Part shown: positions 1 to 11,752 of the stretch, in pieces
Numbering within the stretch: position 1 is the stretch's first letter
Layout: each line of letters starts with the position of its first letter
From: Cephalopachus bancanus
Lineage: Eukaryota > Chordata > Mammalia > Primates > Tarsiidae
Reading direction: 5' to 3'
Assembly (NCBI GenBank): GCA_027257055.1
Contig: JAPVLO010000122.1
Coordinates: 1 to 64,000, forward strand
DNA length: 64,000 nucleotides
Made by a program: the position numbers and the translations under genes
Notes under the pieces: generated by a model
Told to the model about the DNA's origin: nothing
Databases searched by the model: none
What the model saw: the letters and a program-made list of their open reading frames with translations, nothing else

Positions 1-139
1 AAAAATTATTTGATTTATTGTAGAGACAAACTCTCACCAAGTTGTCCAGGCTAGTCTGGAGCCCGTGAGCTCAGGCAATCCTCTCACCTCGTCTTCCCCA
101 GAGTGCTGGGATTACAGACTTAAGCCACTGAGCCGGCCC
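1..139 (-). mobile_element. Alu left-arm part, cut by window edge
   Basis: The + strand reads the antisense left arm, from the linker (gatttattgtagagac) to the element's 5' end (ccactgagccggcc). The right arm would lie upstream of the window. Confidence 0.9.
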
Positions 140-164
140 TAGACTTATCTTTAAAGATAAAGCA

Positions 165-470
165 GGCTGGGCGCGGTGACTCATGCCTATAATTCCAGCA
201 CTTTGGGAGGCCTAGGTGAGAGGATTGCCTGAGCTCATGGGTTTGAGACCAGCCTGGGCAACTTGGCGAGACCTCATCTCTACAATAAATCCAAAAATTA
301 ACTGGGCATTGTGGCACATGCCTGTAGTTCCAGCTACTTGGAAGGCTGAGACAGAAGGATCACCTGAACACAGCAGGTCGAGGCTGTGGTGGCCATGAGC
401 GTGCCACTGCACTCCAACCTGGGCAACAGAGTGAGACTTAAACTCAAAAAATAAAATATAAAATAAAAAT
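165..470 (+). mobile_element. Alu dimer
   Basis: Full dimer starting ggctgggcgcggtg and ending in an A-rich tail with T interruptions. It is the first of three same-strand Alus separated by nearly the same short spacer (151-164, 471-482, 791-804, 1110-1121). Confidence 0.92.
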
Positions 471-482
471 AAAGACAAAGCA

Positions 483-1109
<627 letters not shown>

Positions 1110-1116
1110 AAAGACA

Positions 1117-1366
1117 AAGCAGTCATCTGAACTGACAACATCTGTGAGCAGCAAAAGTCTTTTTAATCTCCATAGATATTGAGGAATCAGACTGGCAGGA
1201 TTCCTCTCCCATCCCCATTTTAAACTCAGGGACATTGATATAAAGTCCCAGTAGAGGGCAATAATCTATGTGAAATTTTAATGAGTTCACTCTGATTCTC
1301 CAAGTTCTGAGAAAAGGTAAAAGTACCACAATCAAGTTTGTATGGACATTTGAAAAAGATATTTAG
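1117..1366. other. Unassigned non-Alu sequence
   Basis: About 250 bases of mixed composition. I recognise no gene, repeat family or RNA here; open frames on the minus strand run on into the next Alu and have no coding features. Confidence 0.5.
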
Positions 1367-1656
1367 GGCCGGGCTCAGTGGCTCAGCCTGTAATCCCAGC
1401 ACTTTGGGAGGCCGAGGTAAGTGCATTGCCTGAGCCCATGGGTTCGAGACCTGCCAGGGCAACTTGGTGAGACCTCATCTCTACAATAAATCAAAACTTA
1501 GCTGGGCAGGGTGACGCGTGCCTGTAGTTCCAGCTACTTGGAAGGCTGAGGCGGAAGGATCACGGGAGCCCAGCAGGTCGAGGCTGCGGTGGCTGGGAGT
1601 AGCCACTGCACTCCAGTCTGGGCGACAGAGTGAGACTCCAAATCAAAAAAAAAAAA
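1367..1656 (+). mobile_element. Alu dimer, derived type
   Basis: Starts ggccgggctcagtggctcag. The target-site duplication is aaaagatatttag on both sides. Confidence 0.95.
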
Positions 1657-1772
1657 GATATTTAGAAAGCACAAATTAACTATGATATTCTAAGAGTGAG
1701 CTTTGTGGATCTCACAGAATGGAAATGATGCCAGACATTTATTACAGGTCACTTTACTGTAGACTTAAAGCC

Positions 1773-2090
1773 CTGATTTTATTTTATTTTATTTTATTTT
1801 TTTTTTTTTTTTTTTGAGTTGGAGTCTCACTCCGTCGCCCAGACTGGAGGGCAGTGGCTGCTCCCGGCCACCACAGCCTCGACCTGCCGGGCTCTGGCGA
1901 TCCTTCCGCCTCAGCCTTCCAAGTAGCCGGAATTACAGGCATGTGCTACCACGCCCGGCTGATTTTTTGATTTATTGTAGAGATGAGGGCTCTCTGCCCA
2001 GGCGGGTCTCGAACCCATGGGCTCAGGCAATCCACTCACCTCAGCCTCCTAAAGGCGCGGGATTACAGGCTGAGCCACCGAACCCGGTCG
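1773..2090 (-). mobile_element. Alu dimer with (TTTTA)n tail
   Basis: Antisense copy whose A-tail has become a (TAAAA)n microsatellite (about 1775-1800 on the + strand). Target duplication: aaagccctga before 1773 and after 2090. Confidence 0.95.
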
Positions 2091-2141
2091 CAAAGCCCTG
2101 AATTTAAAAGAAATATCCTGCACTTCTCTTACTCTTTTCCT

Positions 2142-2423
2142 CTTTTTTTTTTGAGTCAGAGTTGTTCAAGCTAGAGTACAGTGGCACACTCAAGGCCACC
2201 GCAGCTTCGACCTGCTGGGCTCAGGTGATCCTTCTGTCTCAGCCTTCCAGGTAGCTGGAACTACAGGTGTGCACCACCATGCCTGGCTAATTTTATGATT
2301 TATTGTAGAGATGAGGGCTCACCGTGTTGCTCAGGCTGGTCGTGAATCCTTGAGCTCAGGCAATCCTCTCGCCTCCACTTCCCAAAGTGCTGTGATTACA
2401 GGCAAGAGCCACGGCACCCAGCC
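2142..2423 (-). mobile_element. Alu dimer
   Basis: Antisense copy beginning in a T run and ending cacccagcc. The flanks cctgcacttct and cctgcactctt look like a decayed target duplication. Confidence 0.93.
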
Positions 2424-2584
2424 TCCTGCACTCTTCATGATCTGGTGAACATGGCAATCTTTAGCTATGATTCTGATTATATAAACTTATAAGTCAGTTT
2501 TGCAAAATTCGGACCAATATCAGAAGGTAGGCACAGGACCCTACCAATGTGGCTTCAAAATCTAGATTAAAAGATAAAATGTAA

Positions 2585-2858
2585 GCCAGGCTCAGTGGCT
2601 CAGCCTGTAATCCTGCGCCTTTGGGAGGCTGAGGTGAGTGGATTGCCTGAGCCCCCGGGTTCGAGACCCGCTTGGGCAGGCAAGACCTCATCTCTACAAT
2701 AAATCAAAAAATTAGCCGGGTGTGGTAGCACGCACCTGTAATTCCGACTGAGGCGGAAGGATCGCCGGAGCCCAGCAGGTCGAGGCTGCAGTGGCCGGGA
2801 GCAGCCAGTCTGGGCGACAGAATGAGACTCCAACTCAAAAAAAAAAAAAAAAAAAAAC
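2585..2858 (+). mobile_element. Alu dimer, derived type
   Basis: Starts gccaggctcagtggctcag and has a long A-tail. Flanked by aagataaaatgt on both sides. A short internal deletion removes the AGCTACTCGG part of the right arm. Confidence 0.94.
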
Positions 2859-2916
2859 AAGATAAAATGTGAATGTGTCTCTTATGAGGCAACTGTGCAA
2901 GAATTATTTAAACAAC

Positions 2917-3203
2917 TTTTTTTTTTTTCAGTCAGAGTCTGTCTGTCACCCAGACTGGAGTGCAGTGGCATGCTCATGGCCACCACAGCCTCTGCCTGCT
3001 GAGTTCAGAAGATCCTTCCCCTTCAGCCTTACAAGTAACCGGAACTACAGGCATGTGCCACTACACCTGGCCAATTTTTTTATTTATTGTAGAGACAAGG
3101 TCTCTCCATGTTGTCCAGCTTGTCTCAACACTATGGCCTCAGACAATCCTCTCACCTCCGCCTCCCAAAGTGCTAGGATTACAGGAATGAGCCACCATGC
3201 CCG
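2917..3203 (-). mobile_element. Alu dimer
   Basis: Antisense copy with T-run tail; tttaaacaact repeats on both sides as target duplication. Confidence 0.94.
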
Positions 3204-3364
3204 TTTAAACAACTATTATTGAGGTTGGATGTGGGTAACTCTGTCCCCATCACCCAGAGAAATGGGCCAGAGGCATGTGACAACTTTACTCTCCCTAGAC
3301 TTTAAGGTGTAATCACACACAACACTTCTTTCTCCCTTCCTGTCAGAGAACTGAACTAGTATCA

Positions 3365-3674
<310 letters not shown>

Positions 3675-3768
3675 GGAATTTGTTTGAGGTAGAGGGATTC
3701 CACAGCACATTTACACTTCAACAAGTAACTGTGCTTCACTTTGTTTTGTCATTGTTGTTGTTTTGTGT

Positions 3769-3806
3769 TTATTTTATTTTATTTTATTTTATTTTATTTT
3801 ATTTTA
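3769..3806. repeat. (TTTTA)n microsatellite
   Basis: About seven copies of TTTTA just ahead of an Alu. It is not adjacent to that Alu's own A-tail, so it may be the tail of a lost element. Confidence 0.9.
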
Positions 3807-3819
3807 AATATGTGAGATA

Positions 3820-4129
3820 GGCTGGGCTTGGTAGCTCAGCCTATAATCCCAGCACTTTGGGAGGCTGAGGAGAATGGATTGCCTAAGTCTGCGGGTCCAT
3901 GACCAGCCCTGCCAACTTGGTGAGATCTTGTCTCTACAATAAAAAAAATTAAAATTAAAATTAAAATTAACTGGGCATGGTAGCACGTGCCTATAGTTTC
4001 AGCTAGTTGGAAGGCTGAAGCGGAAGAATTGCCAGAGCCCAGCAGGTTGCCGCTGGGGTGGCTGTGAGCATACCTCTGCACTCCAGCCTGGACAACAGAG
4101 TGAGACTCCAACTCAAAAAAAAAAAAAAA
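3820..4129 (+). mobile_element. Alu dimer
   Basis: Linker carries an (AATTAA)-type expansion. Flanked by atgtgagat on both sides. Confidence 0.93.
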
Positions 4130-4266
4130 TGTGAGATCGCATTCAGGATTAGGTATAAAAGTCTATGCTTCACTTTGTTTGGCATGGCTTTCTCCTGTCA
4201 GAAATTATGGCAGAGAAATGAGGTAGCCAAAGGGTACAAACTTCCAGTTATAACATGAGTAAATTG

Positions 4267-4557
4267 GGCCAGGCACAGTGGCTCACACCTGTAATCCCAG
4301 CACTTTGGGAGGCTAAGGTGAGAGGATTGCCTGAGCCCATGGATTCGAGACCAGCCTGGGCAACTTGGCGAGACCTCATCTCTACAATAAATCAAAAAAT
4401 TAGCTGGGCATGGTAACGCGTGCCTGTAGTTCCAACTATTTAGAAGTTTGAGGTGGAAGGATCACCTAAACCCAGCAGGTCAACGCTGGGGTGGCCGTGG
4501 GTATGCCACGGCTCTGCAGCCTTGGTGACAGAGTGAGGTCTCCACTCAGAAAAAAAG
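4267..4557 (+). mobile_element. Alu dimer
   Basis: Inserted in the L1 3' end. The flanks atgagtaaatt and gataagtaagtt look like a decayed target duplication. Confidence 0.93.
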
Positions 4558-4641
4558 ATAAGTAAGTTTAAGTTCTAGGGATCTAGTATACAACCTAGTG
4601 ACAGTAGTTGGCAATACTGTACTGCATACTTGAAATCTGCT

Positions 4642-5250
4642 GTCAGGTGTGGTGGCTCACTCCTGTAATCCCAGCACTTTGGGAAGCTGAGGCAAAAGGA
4701 TTGCCTGAGCCCACAGATTTGAGATCAGCCTGGGTGACTTGACAAGACCTCACCTCTACAGTAAATTTTTTTTTTTTTTTGAGTTGGAGTCTCACTCTGT
4801 CACCCAGACTGGAGTGCAGTGGCTGCCCCCGGCCACCGCAGCCTCGACCTGCTGGGCTCCGGCGATCCTTCCGCCTCAGCCTTCCACGTAGCTGGAACTA
4901 CAGGTGCACGCTACCACGCCCGGCTAGTTTTTTGACTTATTGTACAGATGAGGTCTCCCTGCCCAGGTGAGTCTCAAACCTGCGGGCTCAGGCAATCCAC
5001 TCACCTCAGCCTCCCAAAGGCGCGGAATTACAGACTGAGCCACCGAGCCCGACTTACAATAAATTTTTTAAAAGTAGCTGGGCGTGGCGGCGCGTGCCTG
5101 TGGTTCCAGCTACCTGGAAGGCTGAAGCAGAAGGATCGCCTGAACCCAGCAGGTTAAGGCTACGGTGGCCATAAGCATGTATAAGCATGCCACTGCACTC
5201 CAGCCTGGGTGACAGGGTGAGGCTCCAACTCAAAAAAAAAAAGAAGAAAA
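4642..5250 (+). mobile_element. Alu dimer interrupted by another Alu
   Basis: Left arm 4642-4765, right arm 5054-5250. The two halves join cleanly in the linker when the minus-strand Alu at 4766-5053 is removed. Confidence 0.93.
4766..5053 (-). mobile_element. Alu nested in an Alu linker
   Basis: Antisense copy inserted in the A-rich linker of the host Alu; tacagtaaattttt and tacaataaattttt are the target duplication. It is near the derived consensus and so younger than its host. Confidence 0.95.
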
Positions 5251-5445
5251 GAAATTTGCTAACAGAATAGATAAATATTTTAATTACACACACACAACTA
5301 ACTATGCTAGGTAATGAATATGTGAATTAACTTGATTGTGGAAATCATTTCAGAATACATACTTATACCAAAACATTGCCTTGTATACATTGACTATATA
5401 AACTTTTGTCAGCTATGCTTCAATAAAGCTGGAGGAAAGAAAGAA

Positions 5446-6167
5446 TTTATAAAGCCAAGTATTCCACCATATTCATGAGGAACAGTATCAAATGCTTCTG
5501 GCAGCACTTGTGCACCAGCCAAATTGCTAAGAGAATCTTAAAGCATAGGGATCAGAACTAATTAGTGTCAGTGTCCCAATAAAACAGCTAGAATCTACTC
5601 GAAATCTCAGACTTCAAAGACGACAAAAGTTGGTTTCCACATAAGTTCCCATCAATGTTGACAGGGTCATGCATGTCACCCTGTGTCAGGCCTTGTTCAT
5701 AACTTGCCTCTGTAATATTGTGTATTTAGAGATTTTCATGCCTAGGAACCACTCTGATTCTTTTTAATTTGTAATCAAGAAACATCAGGAGTCCTCCAGT
5801 TAAATATAGAAACTGGCCTTTACGTTTTCCTAAGCCTCTAACAGAGATGATCTCTACTTGATGTCTTTAGAGGGGAACTCATTCTAGATGATGCACCGGG
5901 GCTCATGTATGCACAGGTGGCACTGCCTGTTGCAATTTGATGTTGCTATTTCAGTTCTTTCATGCTCCTTTTGTTCCTTGGTTCAGTAATGGGGGGTGGG
6001 CTGGGGAGTTGCTGAGGGATCCCACAGTAGCTTTGCAGTTATAGGGATTCTCTTGACCTATACATTCCTTGCCTTTGTATTCGTTGCCCTTATGTGACAC
6101 CTGAGATAAGCCATCTAAGGTGCTTATCACAGTACTTGGCACATAAATGTTCAAAAAAATATTAGCT
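5446..6167. other. Alu-free unassigned block, 0.7 kb
   Basis: Mixed composition with no reading frame of note, no splice-bounded exon I trust and no recognised repeat. It could hold diverged old repeats. Confidence 0.5.
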
Positions 6168-6461
6168 GGCCAGGCACAGTGGTTCACACCTATAATCCCA
6201 GCTCTTTGGGAGGCCAAAGTGAGAGGATTGCCTGAGCCCAGGAGTTTGAGACCAGTCTGGGCAACTTGGTAAGACCTCATCTCTACGATAAATCAAAAAA
6301 TTAGCCAGGTGTGATGGTGTGTGCCTGTGGTTCCAGCTCCTTGGAAGGTTGAGGCGGAAGGATAGTCTGAGCCCAGCATGTAGAGGCTGCGGTGGCGGTG
6401 AGCATGCCACTGCACACCAGTCTGGGTGACAGAGTGAGACTCCAACTCAAAAAATATATAT
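6168..6461 (+). mobile_element. Alu dimer
   Basis: Starts ggccaggcacagtggttcac; its tail (aaaaaatatatata) runs directly into the next Alu. Confidence 0.93.
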
Positions 6462-6766
6462 AGCCAGGCTCAGTGGCTCAGCCTGTAATCCCACGCCTTT
6501 GGGAGGCTGAGGTGAGTGGACTGCCTGAGCCCGCGGATTCAAGACCCGCCTGGGCAGCGAGACCTCATCTCTACAATAAATCAAAAAATCAGCCGGGTGT
6601 GGTAGCACGCGCCTGTAATTCCAGCTACTCGGAAGGTTGAGGCGGAAGGATTGCCGGAGCCCAGCAGGTCGAGGCTGCTGTGGCCAGGAGTGGCCACTGC
6701 ACTCCAGTCTGGGCGACAGAGTGAGACTCCAACTCAAAAAAAAAAAAAAAAAGAAAAGAAAAAAAA
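6462..6766 (+). mobile_element. Alu dimer, derived short-linker type
   Basis: Placed tail-to-head behind the previous Alu. It carries the linked changes CTGGGCAGCGAGACC, AAAAAATCAGCCGGG and CTGTAATTCC. Long A/G tail. Confidence 0.95.
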
Positions 6767-6872
6767 TATATATTAGTTATGATTGATAATTCACTTTTTT
6801 TTTTGCCTAAGAACTGTAGCTAAGGTGAGGATCATATCAGGTTCATTGATTTTTTTTTTTTTTAGTCTGAAA

Positions 6873-6890
6873 GGAAGACTCTGACTCAAA
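6873..6890 (+). mobile_element. Possible Alu 3' scrap
   Basis: The short string gactctgactcaaaaaa matches only the extreme 3' end of an Alu and leads into the (AAT)n repeat. Too short to be sure. Confidence 0.4.
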
Positions 6891-6919
6891 AAATAATAAT
6901 AATAATAATAATAATAATC
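6890..6919. repeat. (AAT)n microsatellite
   Basis: About ten AAT units, probably grown from an Alu A-tail. Confidence 0.9.
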
Positions 6920-6959
6920 ACAGTTTAATGTATTAGTTAGTAACACAGATTACCAGACA

Positions 6960-7213
6960 TTTTTTTTTTAATCTGAGTTACTCTGTTGCCTAGGCTGGAT
7001 TGCAGTGGCACCATCATGGCCACCAAAGCCTTGACCGCCTGTGCTCAGGTGATCCTTCTGCCTCAGCTTTCTGAGTAGCTGGGACTACAGGCATTTGCCA
7101 CCACACCCACACCCAGCTGTTTTGCTTTTGTTTTTGTTTTTTGTTGTTGTTGTTTCTTTTTTTGGTAGAGATGAGACCTTGCTATGTTGCCCAGGCGTGT
7201 CTCGCACCCAACT
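6960..7213 (-). mobile_element. Alu, lacking its 5' end
   Basis: Antisense copy. It stops after gtctcgcacccaactcagac, so about 60 bases of the element's 5' end are missing. The linker holds a (TTTTG/TTG) expansion. Confidence 0.88.
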
Positions 7214-7337
7214 CAGACAAAAATATTTTGACAACACATTGTGAAAGTTGCAGACACTAGGATCAAATCACTCTTGTGAAATCCAGACAAAATAGTTAGG
7301 AGCACCTGAATGTCTGAGATAAAAACTGTTTCCAAAT

Positions 7338-7343
7338 TCTTTT

Positions 7344-7402
<59 letters not shown>

Positions 7403-7430
7403 GTCTCTCTCTCTCTCCTTCTTTCTTTTG
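7338..7430. repeat. (CTTT)n / (CT)n microsatellite
   Basis: About 18 CTTT units, then CT repeats, leading straight into an antisense Alu. It is the expanded A-tail of that element. Confidence 0.95.
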
Positions 7431-7698
7431 TAAATTGGAGTCTCACTCTGTCATCCAGGCTGGAGTGCAGTGGCATGATCACGGCTACCGCAGCCTCAAC
7501 CTGCTGGACTCAGGCAATCCTTCCACAGCCTTCCAAGTAGCTGGAACTACAGGCATGTGCCATCATGTCCGGCTAATTTTTCTTGATTTATTGTAGAGAT
7601 AAGGTCTTGCCAAGTTGTTGAACCCATGGGCTCAAGCAATCCTCTCACCTCAGCCTCCCAAAATGCTGGGATTATAGGCATGAGCCACCACCCCCGGA
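7431..7698 (-). mobile_element. Alu dimer with expanded tail
   Basis: Antisense body following the CTTT tail, ending cacccccgga. A short deletion in the left arm joins caagttgttg to aacccatggg. Confidence 0.93.
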
Positions 7699-8181
7699 CA
7701 TATCCCACATCTTTCATGCATCTCCTGCTTTGATAAGTTCCTCACCAGACATTCTTTAGGACTACAGCAACTCAGATAAGGTGTTCTCAGAAAGATCACT
7801 TGCCCGGTAATGGCATCTCCATGAATGAACTGACTACTCTGGAACCAAATAATTCTGTTTCTGAGCAGCTTGTATAAATATGTAAATCTCATTTTTGCTC
7901 ATAAAAGCTCCCCTTACCCTTCCCTCACTGAATGCACTGGTGTCTTTCCATTCCACACACTCCAGATTATAATCCTTATTTCTACTCCAAAGTCAACCTA
8001 ATATATTTAGTGATGATTTTCTCTAGTGACTTTTTTTTAGATTGACAACACTGTAAAAAGGCAAAATCATACTTTCATATAGATATGAAAATAAGCATAC
8101 ATAAAGGATTCTATTTAACTAAATGAGAAAACTGGGGAGATGTTACACCCAGTTCAAAGGAGAAGTCAAAAAGCATAAATT
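7699..8181. other. Unassigned non-Alu block
   Basis: About 480 bases with no recognised gene or repeat and only short, featureless reading frames. Confidence 0.5.
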
Positions 8182-8496
8182 ATTTTTTATTTATTTATGT
8201 ATTTATTTTTCTTGAGTTGGAGTCTCACTCTGTCACCCAGGCTAGAGGGCAGTGGCACGCTCCCAGCCTCCACAGTCTCAACCTGCTGGGCTGAGGTGAT
8301 CCTTCCGCCTCAACCTTCCAAGTAGCTGGAACTACAGGCATGTGCCACCACGCCTGGCTAATTTTTTTTTTTAACTGTAGAGATGAGGTCTTGCCAACTT
8401 GCCCAGGTTGGTCTCGATCCCGCAGGCTCAGGCAATCCTCTCACCTCGGCCCTCCAATGTGCTGGGATTATAGGCGTGAGCCACTACATCTGGCCT
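8182..8496 (-). mobile_element. Alu dimer
   Basis: Antisense copy with a TTTA-rich tail, ending ccactacatctggcc. Confidence 0.93.
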
Positions 8497-8514
8497 CTAT
8501 TCTTTAATTTTTAA

Positions 8515-9098
<584 letters not shown>

Positions 9099-9227
9099 CA
9101 AAAGCACAGATTTAAATGGAATAAAGAAATTGAAAAGAATGTGCAACTAGAGGCAAAGCTAGCTTCTTCCACAGTTGGGGAGAGTGGACAGTTGAATCTG
9201 TAGTAGACAGAACAGAATTTGTATGTT

Positions 9228-9309
9228 GTGAACTCCTGAACTAAAGGGATCCTCCTACCTTGGGCTCCCAAAGTGCTGGCATTACAGGTGTGAGCCACCT
9301 CACTGGTCA
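9228..9309 (-). mobile_element. Alu left-arm fragment
   Basis: Only the antisense 5' part of an Alu remains (tgaactcctgaactaaaggg to cactggtca). About 130 unassigned bases (9099-9227) separate it from the broken Alu upstream. Confidence 0.85.
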
Positions 9310-9356
9310 TAATTTGCATGTCTATAGGCAAGAATTATTTTACATTGCTATCAGTT

Positions 9357-9650
9357 GAGCCGGCTCCGTGGCTCAGCCTGTAATTCCACGCCTTTGGGAG
9401 GCTGAGGTGAGTGGATTGTCTGAGCCTGCGGGTTCGAGATCCGCCTGGGCAACTTGGCAAGACCTCATCTCTACAATAAATCAAAAATTAGCCGGGCGTG
9501 GTAGCGCATGCCTGTCATTCCAGCTACTCGGAAGGCTGAGGCTGATGGATCGCTTGAGCCCAGCAGGTCGAGGCTGCGGTGGCTGGGAGCGGCCACTGCA
9601 CTCCAGTCTGGGCGACAGAGTGAGACTCCAACTCAAAAAAAAAAAAAAAA
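9357..9650 (+). mobile_element. Alu dimer, derived type
   Basis: Starts gagccggctccgtggctcag. A perfect attgctatcagt duplication flanks it. Close to the derived consensus, so a relatively recent insertion. Confidence 0.96.
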
Positions 9651-9950
9651 TTGCTATCAGTAATCTGCAATTTACAGAATTAAAAACAGCTTCCATACAG
9701 TCAAAATCAGATAACATGAAAGGGTGTCCCTAGACAGTGCATAGTTATTCACTGAAACACAAGTTTTTCCCTAGGATACCTACATTTACACCAAACTGAG
9801 ATTAAGAAATTAAGGGACAGTTAACTGATCCATGCTGTTGTCCAAGCAAACAGTCTGAAAGGATGATACAAATTTTCAAAGATCTTTCAAGGCACTTGGC
9901 TGATAAGACTTTTTTTTCTAGTCTAGCATTAAAATATTACTCCACACTCA
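9651..9950. other. Unassigned non-Alu sequence
   Basis: 300 bases with no recognised feature. Confidence 0.5.
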
Positions 9951-10244
9951 GCTGGGCTTGGTGGCTCAGCCTGTAATCCCGCGCTTATGGGAGGCCGAGG
10001 TGAGTGGATTGCCTGAGCCCGCGGGTTTGAGACCCGCCTGGCCAAGTTGATGAGACCTCATCTCTACAATAAATCAAGAAATCAGCTGGGCACGGTAGCG
10101 CGTGCCTGTAGTTCCAGCTACTCGGAAGGCTGAGGCGGAAGGATCGCCGGAGCCCAGCAGGTCAAGGCTGTGGTGACTGGGAGCGACCCTGCACTCCAGT
10201 CTGGGCAACAGAGTGAGACTCCTACTCAAAAAAAAAAAAAAAAA
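9951..10244 (+). mobile_element. Alu dimer, derived type
   Basis: Target duplication of about 16 bases (attactccacactca) is nearly perfect; A-tail of 18. Little diverged. Confidence 0.96.
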
Positions 10245-10450
10245 GTATTACTCCACACTCAACAACAGTAATAAATGCTATTATTTGTCTAATGGCACAT
10301 ATAGTTGGTGTCAGATTGATGATTAAACCATTGTAATGCATGTTCCTTGAGAAGCTACAGTTCAAAGGTGTTTACTTGGAATATTGCATCTAAACTTCAT
10401 CTTTTTGCCACAAAATAGGGTCTGTGGAACTGGATAGAAAAAGAGCTCCA
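10245..10450. other. Unassigned non-Alu sequence
   Basis: About 200 bases, no recognised feature. Confidence 0.4.
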
Positions 10451-10748
10451 GCAAGGTATGGTGGCTTATGCCTTTAATCCCAGAACTTTGAGAGGCAGAG
10501 GCAAAAGGATTTCCTGAGCTCAGGGGTTTGAGACTAACCTGGGCAACTTGGCAAGACCTCGTCTCTATAATAAATAAATAAATAATTAGCCAGGTGTGGT
10601 TGCAGACACCTGTGGTTCCAGCTACTTGGAAGACTAAGGCAGAAGAATTACCTTAGCCCAGCAGGTTTAGGCTGCGGTGGCCATGAGCATGTCTCTGCAC
10701 TCCAGTCTAGGTGCCAGTGAGACTCTGACTCAAAAAAAAAGAAAGAAA
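10451..10748 (+). mobile_element. Alu dimer
   Basis: Starts gcaaggtatggtggcttatg; aaaaagagctc is repeated on both sides. Linker expanded to (AAAT)n. Confidence 0.93.
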
Positions 10749-10782
10749 AAGAGCTCTTGGCACCATAACTGAGATGATAACT

Positions 10783-10905
10783 CTTTTTTTTTTTTAATTT
10801 TAAAGATGTGAGGTACAATTCGGGGTTAGGTATACAAATGTTCATTATGCAGATACCCTTGTTAATGAGGTGTGCTCCCCCCCAGCAGATTCCCACTAGA
10901 TAATA
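10783..10905 (-). mobile_element. Short retroposon, possibly a lineage L1 3' end (copy 1)
   Basis: A T run, then ggtacaattcggggttaggt and a G/C-rich close (gctcccccccagcaga), with ataactctt on both sides as a target duplication. Read on the minus strand it is a short 3' end with a poly(A) tail. A second copy lies at about 41084-41220. The C-rich block and position of the tail fit a truncated L1 3' UTR, but I cannot name the family. Confidence 0.65.
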
Positions 10906-11120
10906 ATAACTCTTACATATACCTTCCCAAGTTCACAAAAGCAGAGTGAGCATTTAGGATTATCTTGATTTTTATGTATTTATATTTTATTTTATTTGTC
11001 TTCCCGAACTGAGTACTCATGAGTCTATTAAGTGAAGGAAGCAATTGTTCCTCTCTAGCCACCACAATTGCTACAATGAAGTCAATTGATTTGTTTTTAA
11101 TGAAGAAAGGTAGATTTATT

Positions 11121-11360
11121 TATTGTTGTTGAGTTAGAGTATCACTCTGTCGACCTGCTGGACTCCAGCGATCCTTCTGCCTCAGCTTACAAGTACCTGG
11201 AGCTACAGGTGCACGCCACCACATCCAGCTAACTTTTTGATTTATTGTAGAGATGAGGTCTCACCAATTTGCCTGGGCTGGTCTCAAACCCGTGGGTTGA
11301 GGCAACCACTTGTCTCAGCCTCCCAAAGTGTTGGGATTACAGCCCAGCAGAGCCCAACCC
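11121..11360 (-). mobile_element. Alu with internal deletion
   Basis: A 20-base target duplication (tgaagaaaggtagatttatt and one-mismatch copy at 11361-11380) brackets it. About 50 bases are missing from the right arm: actctgtc joins directly to gacctgctgg. Confidence 0.95.
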
Positions 11361-11448
11361 TGAAGAAAGGTAGGTTTATTAAAGGGAAGTAAGTTGTGTT
11401 CACACCGGGCAGAGTAACTGAGAGTGTTTGTTGTCTACTCAACTGATT

Positions 11449-11752
11449 GTTTTTTGGTTGTTTTTGTTTTTTTAAAGAAGTCTCAATCTGTCACCCAGGC
11501 TGGAGTGCAGTGACATGCTCACAGCTACCGTGGTATCGACCTGCTGGGCTCAGGCCATCCTTCTGCCTCAGCCTTTCAAGCAGCTAGAACCGCAGGCATG
11601 TGCCACCATGCCCAGGTGATTTTTCTATTTATTGTAGATATGTGGTCTCACCAAGTTGCCCAGGCTGGTCTCGAACCCCTGGACTCAGGTATTCTTCTTG
11701 CCTTGGTCTCCAAAAGTGCTGAGATTACAGGCATGAGCCACCACACCCAGCC
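11449..11752 (-). mobile_element. Alu dimer
   Basis: Target duplication ctcaactgat on both sides; tail broken by G. Confidence 0.95.

Larger units (their letters stand above)
4130..5445 (+). mobile_element. Old L1 3' UTR, split by Alus
   Basis: The non-Alu pieces (about 4130-4266, 4558-4641, 5251-5445) read as one L1M-type 3' end. Recognisable stretches are ccaaagggtacaaacttcca, gttctagggatcta, gtactgcatacttgaaat and, at the close, cttcaataaagctgg. The rest of the element is not in place upstream. The family assignment is from memory of L1 3' UTRs. Confidence 0.7.

Noticed and set aside
7310..7540. Serine/leucine/phenylalanine repeat protein
   Set aside because: Translation of the (CTTT)n microsatellite and adjoining Alu.
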